From: Neorhizobium sp. SHOUNA12A
Lineage (GTDB): Bacteria; Pseudomonadota; Alphaproteobacteria; Rhizobiales; Rhizobiaceae
Length of the DNA: 64,000 nt
Assembly: GCF_023006505.1 (NCBI RefSeq)
Contig: NZ_JALBGV010000004.1
Span: forward strand, 121,960 to 185,959
Direction of reading: 5' to 3'
The stretch's first letter is position 1, and each line of letters opens with the position of its first letter. Below, piece by piece: positions 26,570-36,579 of this stretch. The notes beneath the pieces were generated by a model. The model saw only the letters and a program-made list of their open reading frames with translations, was not told the origin of the DNA and ran no database searches. A program made the translations under genes and the position numbers.

Positions 26570-26585
26570 TTAGAATAGTTCTAAA
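26570..26585. promoter_or_regulatory. iron control element (Irr box) before mbfA
   Basis: TTAGAA-TAG-TTCTAA, perfect 6-bp arms with a 3-bp spacer, 14 bases upstream of the mbfA ATG. It matches the ICE motif bound by Irr in rhizobia, where Irr represses mbfA in low iron. The close distance to the ribosome binding site means it must overlap the 5' end of the transcript. Confidence 0.8.
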
Positions 26586-26708
26586 CTAAAGCCTCGCCTG
26601 AAAACTTCAAGGGATTTCTGCCTCCCCGCGATCGAAAGACGACGAGAAGGCTGGGCGCAATATCCGGAAAGATTTGCTGCGATGCAGCGTAATCTTCTGG
26701 ATTTTTTT

Positions 26709-27903
<1,195 letters not shown>

Positions 27904-27924
27904 ACAGCATCCGTTCGCAATATC

Positions 27925-27955
27925 AAAAGCCCGGAGCATCGCTTCGGGCTTTTTC
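27925..27955. terminator. bidirectional terminator between takP copy 1 and the AraC remnant
   Basis: AAAAGCCCG (27925-27933) pairs with CGGGCTTTT (27945-27953); an inner AGC/GCT pair extends the stem. T-runs flank it on both strands, so it can end takP copy 1 and the opposing AraC remnant. Confidence 0.8.
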
Positions 27956-27957
27956 TA

Positions 27958-28330
27958 TCAGCCTTCGACCAGCTCGATATCGCCAGCCATCCGGTCGCGC
28001 AGGCGTCCGACATCGCGGGCTGGCGATGCGCCGAACTGTCGGGAGTATTCGCGGCTGAACTGGGTGACGCTTTCGTATCCCACTGAAAAGGCGACCCGCG
28101 CCGTATCGCCCGCTTCCGCCAGCAACCGGCGGCGAGCTTCGTGCAGGCGGATGCTTTTCTGGTACTGGATCGGGCTCATGGCAGTCACGTCCTTGAAGTG
28201 GCGGTGAAAGATCGAAACACTCATGCCGGCAACCTGCGCCAATTCGTTCGACGACCAAACTCTTCCATGGTGAATACGAACTTCGCGCGCGCAATTGCCC
28301 GGTCGGCTTGGTGTTGGCCGGGCACCAGTG
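27958..28330 (-). pseudogene. broken AraC-family regulator, C-terminal HTH only
   Basis: The last 95 codons (28242 to 27958) are clean: V-A-G-M-S-V-S-I-F-H-R-H-F near the start and V-A-F-S-V-G-Y-E-S-V-T-Q-F near residue 50 are the two helix-turn-helix units of AraC proteins. Upstream, W-S-S-N-E-L continues in the same frame, but the preceding A-I-A-R-A-K-F-V-F stretch is in another frame, which points to a frameshift. Nothing of the N-terminal effector domain remains; the sequence runs into the duplicated takP promoter. It was probably cut by the duplication event. Confidence 0.7.
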
Positions 28331-28347
28331 CGACTTTTTGGAATTTC

Positions 28348-29539
<1,192 letters not shown>

Positions 29540-29562
29540 CCGGATCGTCGTAGTGACATGCG

Positions 29563-29591
29563 CCACGCCCGGAGCGATCCTCCGGGCGTGG
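29563..29591 (+). terminator. terminator-like hairpin after takP copy 2
   Basis: CCACGCCCGGAG (29563-29574) pairs with CTCCGGGCGTGG (29580-29591) around a five-base loop CGATC. The 12-bp stem is perfect. No T-run follows, so it may act in mRNA stability or rho-assisted termination. Confidence 0.55.
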
Positions 29592-29876
29592 AGTTCGAAA
29601 GCCGGCTGCCGACGCATCAGAATCGGTCGCCGAGCCGGCCAAAGCAGTTGCTAATTTCGATATTGCATTGTAAAATCATGTCGTTGATTGAGAAAATCGG
29701 CATTGCCGTTGAGCGCCCGGAAAATTAAATCTCCGCGGCAGCATTGATTATCAACGGATAAAGCTTATATTGACGCTATCGAAAATTGCTTGCGACCTTT
29801 GTTCACGGGCCTGGTGCTCAGTCAGATTTCCTCTCAAATATCGATCAAAGCGGACGGAATACTGTCCGCAATCTCT

Positions 29877-29897
29877 AACGATTGAAAGGAAATCGTT
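29877..29897 (+). promoter_or_regulatory. hairpin holding the cspA Shine-Dalgarno sequence in its loop
   Basis: AACGATT (29877-29883) pairs perfectly with AATCGTT (29891-29897); the loop is GAAAGGA, the ribosome binding site, and the ATG follows the stem at once. Exposing the site in a loop next to a weak A/T-rich stem suggests temperature-tuned translation, in line with CspA mRNA control in other bacteria. Structure is predicted from base pairing only. Confidence 0.5.
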
Positions 29898-30107
29898 ATG
29901 AATACTGGCACCGTAAAGTGGTTCAATAGCACCAAGGGCTTCGGCTTCATTCAGCCTGATGACGGCGCGACGGACGTTTTCGTTCACGTTTCGGCTGTCG
30001 AACGTGCCGGCATGTCTTCCCTGACGGAAGGTCAGAAGATCTCCTACGAGATCGTTCGCGACCGCAAGTCCGGCAAGAGCTCGGCCGACAACCTCCGGGC
30101 CGCATAA
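29898..30107 (+). CDS. cspA: cold-shock protein CspA family
   Basis: 69 residues, a single cold-shock domain. RNP1 K-G-F-G-F-I is at residues 14-19 and RNP2 V-F-V-H-V-S at 29-34; the start V-K-W-F-N is standard. The family binds single-stranded RNA and DNA and melts mRNA structure at low temperature. The gene has a long A/T-rich leader and is followed by a terminator and then by a 95-codon gene and rpsU, an arrangement seen in rhizobia. Confidence 0.97.
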   Translation: MNTGTVKWFNSTKGFGFIQPDDGATDVFVHVSAVERAGMSSLTEGQKISYEIVRDRKSGKSSADNLRAA

Positions 30108-30170
30108 GGATGTCATTCGCCTCGGCTGACCACGGAAGTACTGGCAGCGACGGCTTGAATGACGGGAAGA

Positions 30171-30199
30171 GGTCGGGGTAACGCCCGGCCTTTTTGTTT
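30171..30199 (+). terminator. rho-independent terminator after cspA
   Basis: GGTCGGG (30171-30177) pairs with CCCGGCC (30184-30190, one G-U pair) and is followed by TTTTTGTTTT. It should separate cspA from the following 95-codon gene in part. Confidence 0.75.
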
Positions 30200-30233
30200 T
30201 GCCCCGGCTTTTGGCCGGTTCAAGGAGACCACG

Positions 30234-30521
30234 ATGAGCGCAAATGTCTATGCCATAGGCGATAACATCGTCCTCAAGGCAGGCCTTACCCGGACCGCCA
30301 CTGGCGACCGGACATGCCGCGTCGTGGGCCTTTTGCCGGCAGCCGACCGAGGTGAAAACCAATACCGGGTACGTTTCGGCAGCGAGAATTTCGAGCGCCG
30401 GATCGTCGAAAGTGATATCGACACTTCCGAGACCGCATCGTCCACCAAGAAGGACGAGGCTTCCGACGCCGCCCCAGCCGGACCTTGGCTGAAGCCGTCG
30501 AGCATTCGTATCGGCAAGTAA
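30234..30521 (+). CDS. small protein of unknown function between cspA and rpsU
   Basis: 95 residues from ATG 30234 with GGAGA eight bases upstream. It contains an S-H-3-like small barrel pattern: I-G-D-N-I-V-L-K near residue 8, T-C-R-V-V-G-L-L-P near 28, and Y-R-V-R-F-G-S-E-N-F-E near 44, reminiscent of small KOW/Tudor-like folds that bind RNA or proteins. The C-terminus is low-complexity and acidic then Pro-rich. No named family is recognised. Its steady place between cspA and rpsU suggests a translation-related role. Confidence 0.72.
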   Translation: MSANVYAIGDNIVLKAGLTRTATGDRTCRVVGLLPAADRGENQYRVRFGSENFERRIVESDIDTSETASSTKKDEASDAAPAGPWLKPSSIRIGK

Positions 30522-30572
30522 TTCAACATCTTGATCGAACGCGGGATCTGCCCGCAATGGAAAGGATTTAGT

Positions 30573-30815
30573 TTGCAGGTTCTAGTCAGAGACAACAATG
30601 TCGAGCAGGCACTCCGGGTGCTGAAGAAGAAGATGCAGCGCGAAGGCGTCTTCCGCGAGATGAAGGCGCGCAGCGCCTACGAGAAGCCCTCCGAAAAGCG
30701 GGTGCGCGAAAAGGCTGAAGCCGTTCGCCGTTACCGCAAGCTGGCGCGCAAGAAGATGCAGCGCGAAGGCCTCCTGCCGGCTCCCAAAAAAGTGGTCCGT
30801 CCGGCGCGCGGATAA
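30573..30815 (+). CDS. rpsU: 30S ribosomal protein S21 (TTG start)
   Basis: 80 residues. The true start is TTG 30573 (read [10 protein letters not shown]), behind GGAAAGGA; the upstream ATG at 30531 adds residues that are not part of S21. [16 protein letters not shown] near residue 10 and the Arg/Lys-rich helix are diagnostic. The tail after residue 60 repeats K-K-M-Q-R-E-G, a feature of alphaproteobacterial S21. The protein helps 30S recognise mRNA. Confidence 0.95.
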   Translation: MQVLVRDNNVEQALRVLKKKMQREGVFREMKARSAYEKPSEKRVREKAEAVRRYRKLARKKMQREGLLPAPKKVVRPARG

Positions 30816-30856
30816 TTTGTCGACCGCACGGACATCCCATCAGGAAGGAGGATATT

Positions 30857-31078
30857 ATGGCCGCAACCAAGGACGAATTCTTCAATCCCACCAAGCTTTC
30901 CGCGCGTGACAAAGCTGCCGCGACAGATCACACCGCGCGCTCCATCATTTCGGCGGAAGCGACCCAGCGGGAAAAGAAAACCGAGAAACTGAGGCAGCTT
31001 CGCCTTGAACGCGAAGCGGCGGAGCCTGCTCCGGCCCCGGTTCGAGCCAAGGGCCGCAAGGCCCCGGCAGATCACTGA
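30857..31078 (+). CDS. small charged protein of unknown function downstream of rpsU
   Basis: 73 residues; GGAAGGAGG is seven bases before the ATG. No membrane segment. The sequence is helical and highly charged (A-T-Q-R-E-K-K-T-E-K-L-R-Q near residue 35), then ends in an Ala/Pro-rich basic tail. The pattern is that of a small rhizobial conserved protein without assigned function. Position 41 bp after rpsU and in front of a strong terminator suggests it belongs to the rpsU transcript. Confidence 0.7.
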   Translation: MAATKDEFFNPTKLSARDKAAATDHTARSIISAEATQREKKTEKLRQLRLEREAAEPAPAPVRAKGRKAPADH

Positions 31079-31083
31079 ATTTC

Positions 31084-31110
31084 AAAAGCCCGGAATTTTC
31101 CGGGCTTTTT
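31084..31110. terminator. bidirectional terminator after the rpsU block
   Basis: AAAAGCCCGGAA (31084-31095) pairs with TTCCGGGCTTTT (31098-31109), with T-runs on both strands. It can end the rpsU transcript and the opposing MFS gene. Confidence 0.85.
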
Positions 31111-31138
31111 GCTTTGTGGCTCAGCATGTGTGAGCCGC

Positions 31139-32353
31139 TCAAGCGGCCTGAAGCTGCGCCGGCTGGCGTGGCAGCGGCGGAAAGGCGAGAGCGATCGCCA
31201 CCGCCCCGAGACCGACCAGCGCCGAGCCGAAGAACAGCCAGTCATAATTTGCGAAATGGTCGAAGGCCCAGCCGCCGGCGAGAGGTCCGAAGGCCATGCC
31301 GAGGCTCGAGAGCATGGTCGCCGCGCCGAACACGGTACCCATGATTTTCGGTCCGAAATAGTCGCGCGCCAGCACCGCATAGAGCGGCATGACACCGCCA
31401 TAGGTGCCGCCGAAGATCACCGCCAACATGTAGAACTGACTGAGATCGCTTGCCATCGTGTAGGCGGCGATGACGGCTGCCTGGACCATCAGGCCGCCGA
31501 TCAACACCGGCTTGACACCCAGCCGGTCGGCCAGCACGCCGAACAGAATGCGGCCGCCGAGACCGGCCGCGCCCTCGACGCTGTAGATGCTGACGGCCGC
31601 CATCGGTGCCACGCCGCAGAACATCGCATAGCTCACCATGTGGAAGATTGGGCCCGAATGGGCCGCACAGCAGGCGAAGAAGGTAAACCCGAGCACCAGG
31701 AATTGCGGCGAGCGGAACACCCGCGACAGCGGCATGCCGGCACCTTCTGCCCGCGGTTCGGAGGCCGTGCCGCCCGCAGCCGGCACGGCCGGCGGATTGC
31801 GGACCAGAAAGGCCGTCGGCAGGAGCAAGATCCAGGCGCCGATGCCGATGAAGAGCATCGCCATGCGCCAGTCGTCATAAGCTGTGATCAGCCTGCGGGC
31901 GAAGGGCGAGATGGTCATCGGCGCCATGCCCATGCCGGCCGATACCAGTGAAACAGCCAGGCTGCGATGCTCGTCGAACCAGGACATGGTGACGGCGATC
32001 ATCGGCGCGAAAAAGGCGCTCGCGGCAAGCCCGACCAGGCAGCCATAGATCAGCTGGAAAGCGATCAGGCTCTGCGTCTGACTGGCGAGCACAAGCGCAA
32101 GGCCAAGAAGCACCGCCCCGATCAGCACGACGACGCGTGCGCCAAAACGGTCGCTCAACGTGCCCCACATGAAGCCGCCGAGGCCCATGACGACGAAATT
32201 GAGCGTCATGGCGCTCGATATACCGGCATGCGACCAGCCGGTCGCCTTGGCGATCGGTTCCAGAAAGATGGCCAGCGAGAACATCGTGCCGACGGCGACG
32301 CAGCCCATCAAGGCGCCGGCAGCGACGATCACCCAACGATAATTGCTACTCAT
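31139..32353 (-). CDS. MFS transporter, oxalate/formate antiporter-like branch
   Basis: 404 residues with twelve hydrophobic segments. The loop between helices 2 and 3 has G-T-L-S-D-R-F-G-A-R-V near residue 62, the MFS signature, and the later copy G-V-L-A-D-R-L-G-V-K-P near 265. The N-terminus W-V-I-V-A-A-G-A-L-M-G-C resembles the OxlT/MCT-like group that carries monocarboxylates. Substrate is not determinable. Its 5' end is separated from the next gene by a terminator and a 56-codon ORF. Confidence 0.87.
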   Translation of the reverse strand: MSSNYRWVIVAAGALMGCVAVGTMFSLAIFLEPIAKATGWSHAGISSAMTLNFVVMGLGGFMWGTLSDRFGARVVVLIGAVLLGLALVLASQTQSLIAFQLIYGCLVGLAASAFFAPMIAVTMSWFDEHRSLAVSLVSAGMGMAPMTISPFARRLITAYDDWRMAMLFIGIGAWILLLPTAFLVRNPPAVPAAGGTASEPRAEGAGMPLSRVFRSPQFLVLGFTFFACCAAHSGPIFHMVSYAMFCGVAPMAAVSIYSVEGAAGLGGRILFGVLADRLGVKPVLIGGLMVQAAVIAAYTMASDLSQFYMLAVIFGGTYGGVMPLYAVLARDYFGPKIMGTVFGAATMLSSLGMAFGPLAGGWAFDHFANYDWLFFGSALVGLGAVAIALAFPPLPRQPAQLQAA

Positions 32354-32501
32354 GTCTACTCCCCTATGTCACAGGTTCCGAAATCCGGACGGCATGCGCA
32401 GCATCGCGATGACCATCCTTGAACCGAGGACGTTCGGCTCCCCTCTTCTCCGACAGGCCCAACCGATTTTTTTCGCAACCGGATTTTGGAGCCTACAATA
32501 A

Positions 32502-32528
32502 AGAAGCCCCGCACGCGGCGGGGCTCTC
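32502..32528 (-). terminator. terminator after the 56-codon gene
   Basis: AGCCCCGC (32505-32512) pairs with GCGGGGCT (32518-32525) around ACGCG; on the minus strand TTCTTTATT follows. It lies 28 bases beyond the stop of the small gene. Confidence 0.75.
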
Positions 32529-32553
32529 CAAAATCCCTTGATGGTGGTGACGT

Positions 32554-32724
32554 CTAGCTGCTGCCGGTGTTGGGACGGTTCTTGCCGACATTGGTATTGG
32601 TGGACGCCGTCTTGCCGTCCGGGTTCTGGCCGTAATAGGTGCCGCCGAGGTGGCCGCCGGCACTGGTGTTCTCGACCTGGCGTTCGGCGCGTTTTACGGC
32701 TTCCTGTACGTCACTTTTGCTCAT
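32554..32724 (-). CDS. small soluble protein of unknown function, 56 residues
   Basis: An ORF too short to appear in most tracks but with a full gene architecture: GGAGG five bases before ATG 32724, a TAG stop at 32554 and a strong terminator just after. The protein is hydrophilic, begins M-S-K-S-D-V-Q-E-A-V-K-R-A, and has a Gly/Asn/Thr-rich second half (G-G-H-L-G-G-T-Y-Y-G-Q-N). No known family. It is divergent from the TetR gene 188 bp away. Confidence 0.7.
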   Translation of the reverse strand: MSKSDVQEAVKRAERQVENTSAGGHLGGTYYGQNPDGKTASTNTNVGKNRPNTGSS

Positions 32725-32877
32725 GTCTGCCTCCGGCTTTTGCGGTTGGTGACAGGGATGTAACCGCCGGGCGCCTCAAGTGTTCCCGCTAATCGTCGGA
32801 CCCCGCACGCCCGCCAACATCGAAACTTGATATACCACGGCCAGGTTTTCCCTTGACGAAGCGCAAAGACGCCTCTA

Positions 32878-32899
32878 TTTGGGAACGATCGTTTCCAAA
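32878..32899. promoter_or_regulatory. near-perfect 22-bp palindrome upstream of the TetR gene
   Basis: TTTGGGAACGA followed by its complement with a single mismatch (TCGTTTCCAAA). It ends 13 bases before the ATG of the TetR regulator at 32913. Such a site is the usual operator for TetR autoregulation and for co-control of the following MFS gene. Confidence 0.7.
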
Positions 32900-32912
32900 C
32901 TAAGCCGACATC

Positions 32913-33521
32913 ATGGACATCAACAGCACTGGGCGTCCGCCGGGTCGCCCCCGCGAATTCGAGATCGAAGATGCACTCGACAAGGCGATCATCGTGTTTT
33001 CCGAGAGGGGTTATCACGCGGCCTCGATTTCCGAGCTGAAGGACGCCATGGGGCTTGCCGCCGGTAGTCTCTACAAGGCGTTCAAGGACAAGAAGGCAAT
33101 CTTTCTCGCAAGCTTCGACCGCTATAAGCAGGTCCGCAATGCACTTCTCGACCAGGAACTGGCCGAAGGCGCAAACGGCCGCGACAAGGTTTCCCGCATG
33201 CTGCGCTTTTATGCCGAAGCCTCGCACGGCGAAAACGGCCGGCGCGGCTGCCTCGTCGTCGGTACGGCAATCGAACTCGCAGTCTACGATGCCGACGCAG
33301 CTGAACGCGTCGGCCGCTCGATGGCCCGGACCGAAGCCATGATCGAGGCACTCATCCGCGAAGGCCAGGCGGATGGCTCCATTCCGCCGGCGATCGATCC
33401 CCTCGCCACCGCCCACGTCCTGCTCTCTGTGACGCAAGGCCTGCGAGTGCTCGGCAAAACCGGGCCGAACCGGGACCGCGCCTTTTCCGTGGTCGATGCG
33501 GCCATGAAACTTCTCGACTGA
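32913..33521 (+). CDS. TetR/AcrR-family regulator
   Basis: 202 residues. The N-terminal HTH is clear: F-E-I-E-D-A-L-D-K-A-I near residue 17, F-S-E-R-G-Y near 30, and G-L-A-A-G-S-L-Y-K-A-F-K near 48-59. The C-terminal ligand domain carries G-C-L-V-V-G-T near 113. It probably represses itself and the MFS gene 35 bp downstream, releasing on binding a small molecule. A palindromic operator lies just upstream of the start. Confidence 0.9.
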   Translation: MDINSTGRPPGRPREFEIEDALDKAIIVFSERGYHAASISELKDAMGLAAGSLYKAFKDKKAIFLASFDRYKQVRNALLDQELAEGANGRDKVSRMLRFYAEASHGENGRRGCLVVGTAIELAVYDADAAERVGRSMARTEAMIEALIREGQADGSIPPAIDPLATAHVLLSVTQGLRVLGKTGPNRDRAFSVVDAAMKLLD

Positions 33522-33556
33522 TTTTCAATGCAATCCTTCCTCCCAAGGAGCTTCCC

Positions 33557-34771
33557 ATGACCACCAATACCGCAACGATGGCCACGCCGACGGCCGCTTC
33601 CGGCTTGTCCACCGCGATGACCTTCGTCATGGCAGCAGCCTGCGGGCTCATCGCCGCCAATCTCTATTATTCCCAACCGCTCGCAGGTCCGATCGCCGCC
33701 TCGATCGGTCTGCCGGCGCATGCGACAGGCCTTATCGTCACACTGACCCAGATCGGTTATGGCCTCGGCCTGCTGCTGGTCGTGCCGCTCGGCGACCTTC
33801 TGGAAAACCGCCGGCTGATCCTCACCATGATCGGCGCGGTCACCGTGGCGCTGCTCGGAGCCGGCCTGTCGACCGCGACCGTCCCGTTCCTCGCCGCGTC
33901 GCTGGCGATTGGCATCGGCTCCACCGCCGTGCAGATGATCGTGCCGTTTGCCGCCAGCCTGACCAATGACGCCAATCGCGGCCGAGTGGTCGGCAATGTC
34001 ATGAGCGGGCTGATGATCGGCATCATGATGGCCCGGCCGGTCTCGAGCTTCGTTGCCGAGTTCTCCTCCTGGCACATCGTCTTTTTCCTGTCGGCTGCGG
34101 CGATGATCGTGCTCGGCTTCGTGCTTGCCGCGCGGCTGCCGAAGCGCATGCCGCAGACGAAGCTCTCGTATTTCGGCCTGCTCGGATCGATGGGTCGCCT
34201 TTACGCCACCCAGCCGGTTCTGCGCCGTCGCGCTTTCTACCAGGCCTGCCAGTTCGCCACTTTCAGCCTGTTCTGGACGGTGACGCCGCTGGTTCTCGCC
34301 GGCCCCGCCTTCCATCTCAGCCAGGCCGGCATCGCGCTGTTTGCCCTAGCAGGTGTGGCCGGCGCCATCGCCTCGCCGATCGCCGGACGCCTGGCCGACC
34401 GGGATCTCGGCCGGCCCGCGACGATCTTTGGGATCGGAGCCGTCGCCGTCGCCTTCCTGATCACCCATATCGCGCCCGAAGGCTCGCTCGTGGCACTCGC
34501 GCTGCTGACGATTGCCGCCATCCTGCTCGATTTCGGGGTAACGATGACGCTCGTGATCGGCCAGCGGTCGATCTACAATCTCGGCGCGGATTTGAGAAGC
34601 CGGCTCAACGGCCTCTACATGGCGACGTTCTTCTGTGGCGGCGCGATCGGCTCCGCCGTCGGCGCCTGGGCCTTTGCCGAAGGCGGCTGGCTGCTTGCCT
34701 CGTCGCTCGGACTTGCCCTGCCGGTCATCGCCTTCCTCTATTTCCTGACGGAAAAGCGCGCCGGGGCTTGA
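33557..34771 (+). CDS. MFS transporter, TetR-controlled efflux type
   Basis: 404 residues, twelve membrane segments. V-V-P-L-G-D-L-L-E-N-R-R near residue 75 is the MFS loop 2-3 motif, and A-G-R-L-A-D-R-D-L-G-R near 277 its repeat. The early P-L-A-G-P-I motif near 42 is typical of the YnfM/sugar-efflux-like branch. Together with the upstream TetR gene this looks like an inducible exporter of a toxic or signalling compound. CCAAGGAGCTTCCC is before the ATG. Confidence 0.88.
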   Translation: MTTNTATMATPTAASGLSTAMTFVMAAACGLIAANLYYSQPLAGPIAASIGLPAHATGLIVTLTQIGYGLGLLLVVPLGDLLENRRLILTMIGAVTVALLGAGLSTATVPFLAASLAIGIGSTAVQMIVPFAASLTNDANRGRVVGNVMSGLMIGIMMARPVSSFVAEFSSWHIVFFLSAAAMIVLGFVLAARLPKRMPQTKLSYFGLLGSMGRLYATQPVLRRRAFYQACQFATFSLFWTVTPLVLAGPAFHLSQAGIALFALAGVAGAIASPIAGRLADRDLGRPATIFGIGAVAVAFLITHIAPEGSLVALALLTIAAILLDFGVTMTLVIGQRSIYNLGADLRSRLNGLYMATFFCGGAIGSAVGAWAFAEGGWLLASSLGLALPVIAFLYFLTEKRAGA

Positions 34772-34784
34772 GGCGATAGGACAA

Positions 34785-34816
34785 GATCACGTTCGAGGAC
34801 GACCTCGAACGTGATC
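34785..34816. terminator. 14-bp perfect stem-loop after the MFS gene
   Basis: GATCACGTTCGAGG (34785-34798) pairs perfectly with CCTCGAACGTGATC (34803-34816) around ACGA. It lies 13 bases after the MFS stop and 68 before the next gene. No T-run follows, so it may work as an mRNA-stabilising hairpin or be an operator for the next gene. Confidence 0.55.
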
Positions 34817-34883
34817 GAGGTCGCCGAAAGACCGCCATGACGCCAGGAAGGAGCCTCCGTTTTTTAAACAGGACGAGGCTCAC

Positions 34884-35966
34884 ATGCGATTGAAACTTCC
34901 CTTTCTTGTTCTTCTTCCCTTCATCGGTCCGTTCCTGGCCGATACCGCCCTTGCCGGCGATGTCCTACCCGTCGGCATCCAGAAGATCAGCGTCGTCTCA
35001 CCCACCCGCGACCGTGCGCTGGCAGTCACCGTTTGGTATCCGTCGAAGGGTGACGGCCGGACCGGCTCCGACGGCGAAAATCCAATATTTGAAAGCTCCA
35101 CCGCCTCCCGAAACGCCACCATCGAAGCCGGCCGGTTCCCCATCGTACTCGTCTCGCATGGTTCGGGCTCACGAGCAGACGGCATGGGCTGGATCGCCAT
35201 CGAACTGGCGAAAGCCGGCTTCATCGTTGCCGGCCCCAACCACCCCGGTACGACGAGCGGTGATTCCACGCCGGAGGCCACGCCTAAAATCTGGGAGCGC
35301 GCACAGGATATCTCGGACGTCATCACCGCGCTTTCAGCCGATCCGCGCTTCAAGACTTCGGCGGACAAAACACGCATCGGCGTGCTCGGTTTCTCGCTTG
35401 GCGGCAGCACGGCAATCGAACTTGCCGGCGCGCGTGCCGATCTCGATGCCTACAAGCACTATTGCGAGACCAATTCCGACATGATGGATTGCCGCTGGTT
35501 CCGCGGCGGGCGCGGTTTTGCCGGCGGCGAAGAGGTGGCGGTCGAGCCGCTGAACCTCGACAGCGTCGATCACAGCCGCTTCGAGCAGTCGAACCGAGAC
35601 GCCCGCATTTCGGGAGCCGTGCTGGTTGATCCCGGTCTGGTCGAGGCTTTCAAGCCTGATAGTATCGGGGCGATCGATATCCCGCTCGCCTTCATCAATC
35701 TGGGCAGCGCGGGTGAGATCCCGGCCGCCGTGCTTTCGGAGGCGCTCGCAAAAAAGGCTTCGAAAGCGACTTATGCCCAGGTCGATAAAGCCGACCATTT
35801 CAGCTTCCTGCCCGTCTGCAAACCTGGCGCCGAGGAATTCCTGAAGAAGGTCGGCGAGCCAGACCCGATCTGCAGCGACACCAGTCGGCCGCGCAGCGAT
35901 ATCCATCGCGAACTGGCTGGGCTGATCATCACAGCTTTCAAGAGGATGTTGAACGCCGGCGATTGA
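34884..35966 (+). CDS. secreted alpha/beta hydrolase (dienelactone hydrolase/PAF-acetylhydrolase-like)
   Basis: 360 residues with a signal peptide of about 23 residues. The nucleophile elbow G-F-S-L-G-G-S is near residue 172, the oxyanion loop V-L-V-S-H-G-S-G near 89, the acid probably in V-D-P-G near 250, and the catalytic His in K-A-D-H-F-S-F near 306. This layout belongs to the large periplasmic hydrolases of the DLH/PAF-AH type that cleave esters. Cysteines in the insert (Y-C-E-T, D-C-R-W) may form a disulfide. Substrate unknown. Confidence 0.84.
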   Translation: MRLKLPFLVLLPFIGPFLADTALAGDVLPVGIQKISVVSPTRDRALAVTVWYPSKGDGRTGSDGENPIFESSTASRNATIEAGRFPIVLVSHGSGSRADGMGWIAIELAKAGFIVAGPNHPGTTSGDSTPEATPKIWERAQDISDVITALSADPRFKTSADKTRIGVLGFSLGGSTAIELAGARADLDAYKHYCETNSDMMDCRWFRGGRGFAGGEEVAVEPLNLDSVDHSRFEQSNRDARISGAVLVDPGLVEAFKPDSIGAIDIPLAFINLGSAGEIPAAVLSEALAKKASKATYAQVDKADHFSFLPVCKPGAEEFLKKVGEPDPICSDTSRPRSDIHRELAGLIITAFKRMLNAGD

Positions 35967-35974
35967 TCGGCCGG

Positions 35975-36478
35975 CTACTTCGCCGGCTTCGGAATGCCGG
36001 AAAGGGCCGTGCCGTCCTTGGCGCGGCTCGTCACATGCAGAAACACGCCATCCCGTAACTCGAAGAAATGCGCGCCCTTCGGGCTTTCCTCGTTGAGCAC
36101 ACCGGAAAAGACGACCAGCCGGCTGTCGCTGCGGTAATAAAAGGGCTCGCCCTTACCCCAGCAGCAGACCGAATAGGGAAGGAAGGTGACCTTGCCGCTG
36201 CGGGCATCGATGACTGCGCCGCCCAGGCATTCGGCGCCGCAGCCCCATGTCGTGAGAATATAATGCCCTGCAAAATTCACCGGCTGTTTCGCCGCTGCCC
36301 GCAGCCGGGTTGCGAAACTCCGGTCGTCCGCCGCCACCAGCTTTACCGGGGCACTCGGGCCGGAATAGACTTTCTCGGCAAACTGCGCGAATTTCGGCAC
36401 ATCCTCGGCGGCCGCAGCCGCGGCAAGGCTCAGCCAGAGGCACGCCAATAGTCCGATCCTATATAAATCCCGCATCAT
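35975..36478 (-). CDS. secreted protein of unknown function with paired cysteines
   Basis: 167 residues with a signal peptide (about residues 1-24, ending A-A-A-A-E-D). The mature protein contains W-G-C-G-A-E-C near residue 78 and S-V-C-C-W-G-K-G near 104, four cysteines that could form two disulfides, and an F-F-E-L-R-D-G-V strand near 140. It may fold as a small beta-rich module. No named family recognised. Either of two consecutive ATGs could be used. It is convergent with the hydrolase, eight bases apart. Confidence 0.75.
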   Translation of the reverse strand: MMRDLYRIGLLACLWLSLAAAAAAEDVPKFAQFAEKVYSGPSAPVKLVAADDRSFATRLRAAAKQPVNFAGHYILTTWGCGAECLGGAVIDARSGKVTFLPYSVCCWGKGEPFYYRSDSRLVVFSGVLNEESPKGAHFFELRDGVFLHVTSRAKDGTALSGIPKPAK

Positions 36479-36579
36479 GTTCCCGATATCATCCGCGACT
36501 GGATGGACGATGGTGGAAGCGGCATATTCGCTTGCGGCGCCTGTTTTATATCCGTTTTCAAATCTGGAAAATACGCATT

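Larger units (their letters stand above)
29543..29897. other. 355-bp intergenic region: takP copy 2 end and cspA leader
   Basis: No gene supported. A hairpin at 29563-29591 probably ends takP copy 2. From about 29650 the sequence becomes A/T-rich, as expected for the promoter and long leader of a cold-shock gene; TTGACG at 29770 is a candidate -35. A second hairpin, GCGGAC/GTCCGC, occupies about 29850-29869, and a third flanks the cspA ribosome binding site. Confidence 0.55.

Noticed and set aside
29751..30557. 268-codon minus-strand ORF across cspA
   Set aside because: Covers cspA and its leader on the other strand; no domain and no ribosome site; cspA is certain.
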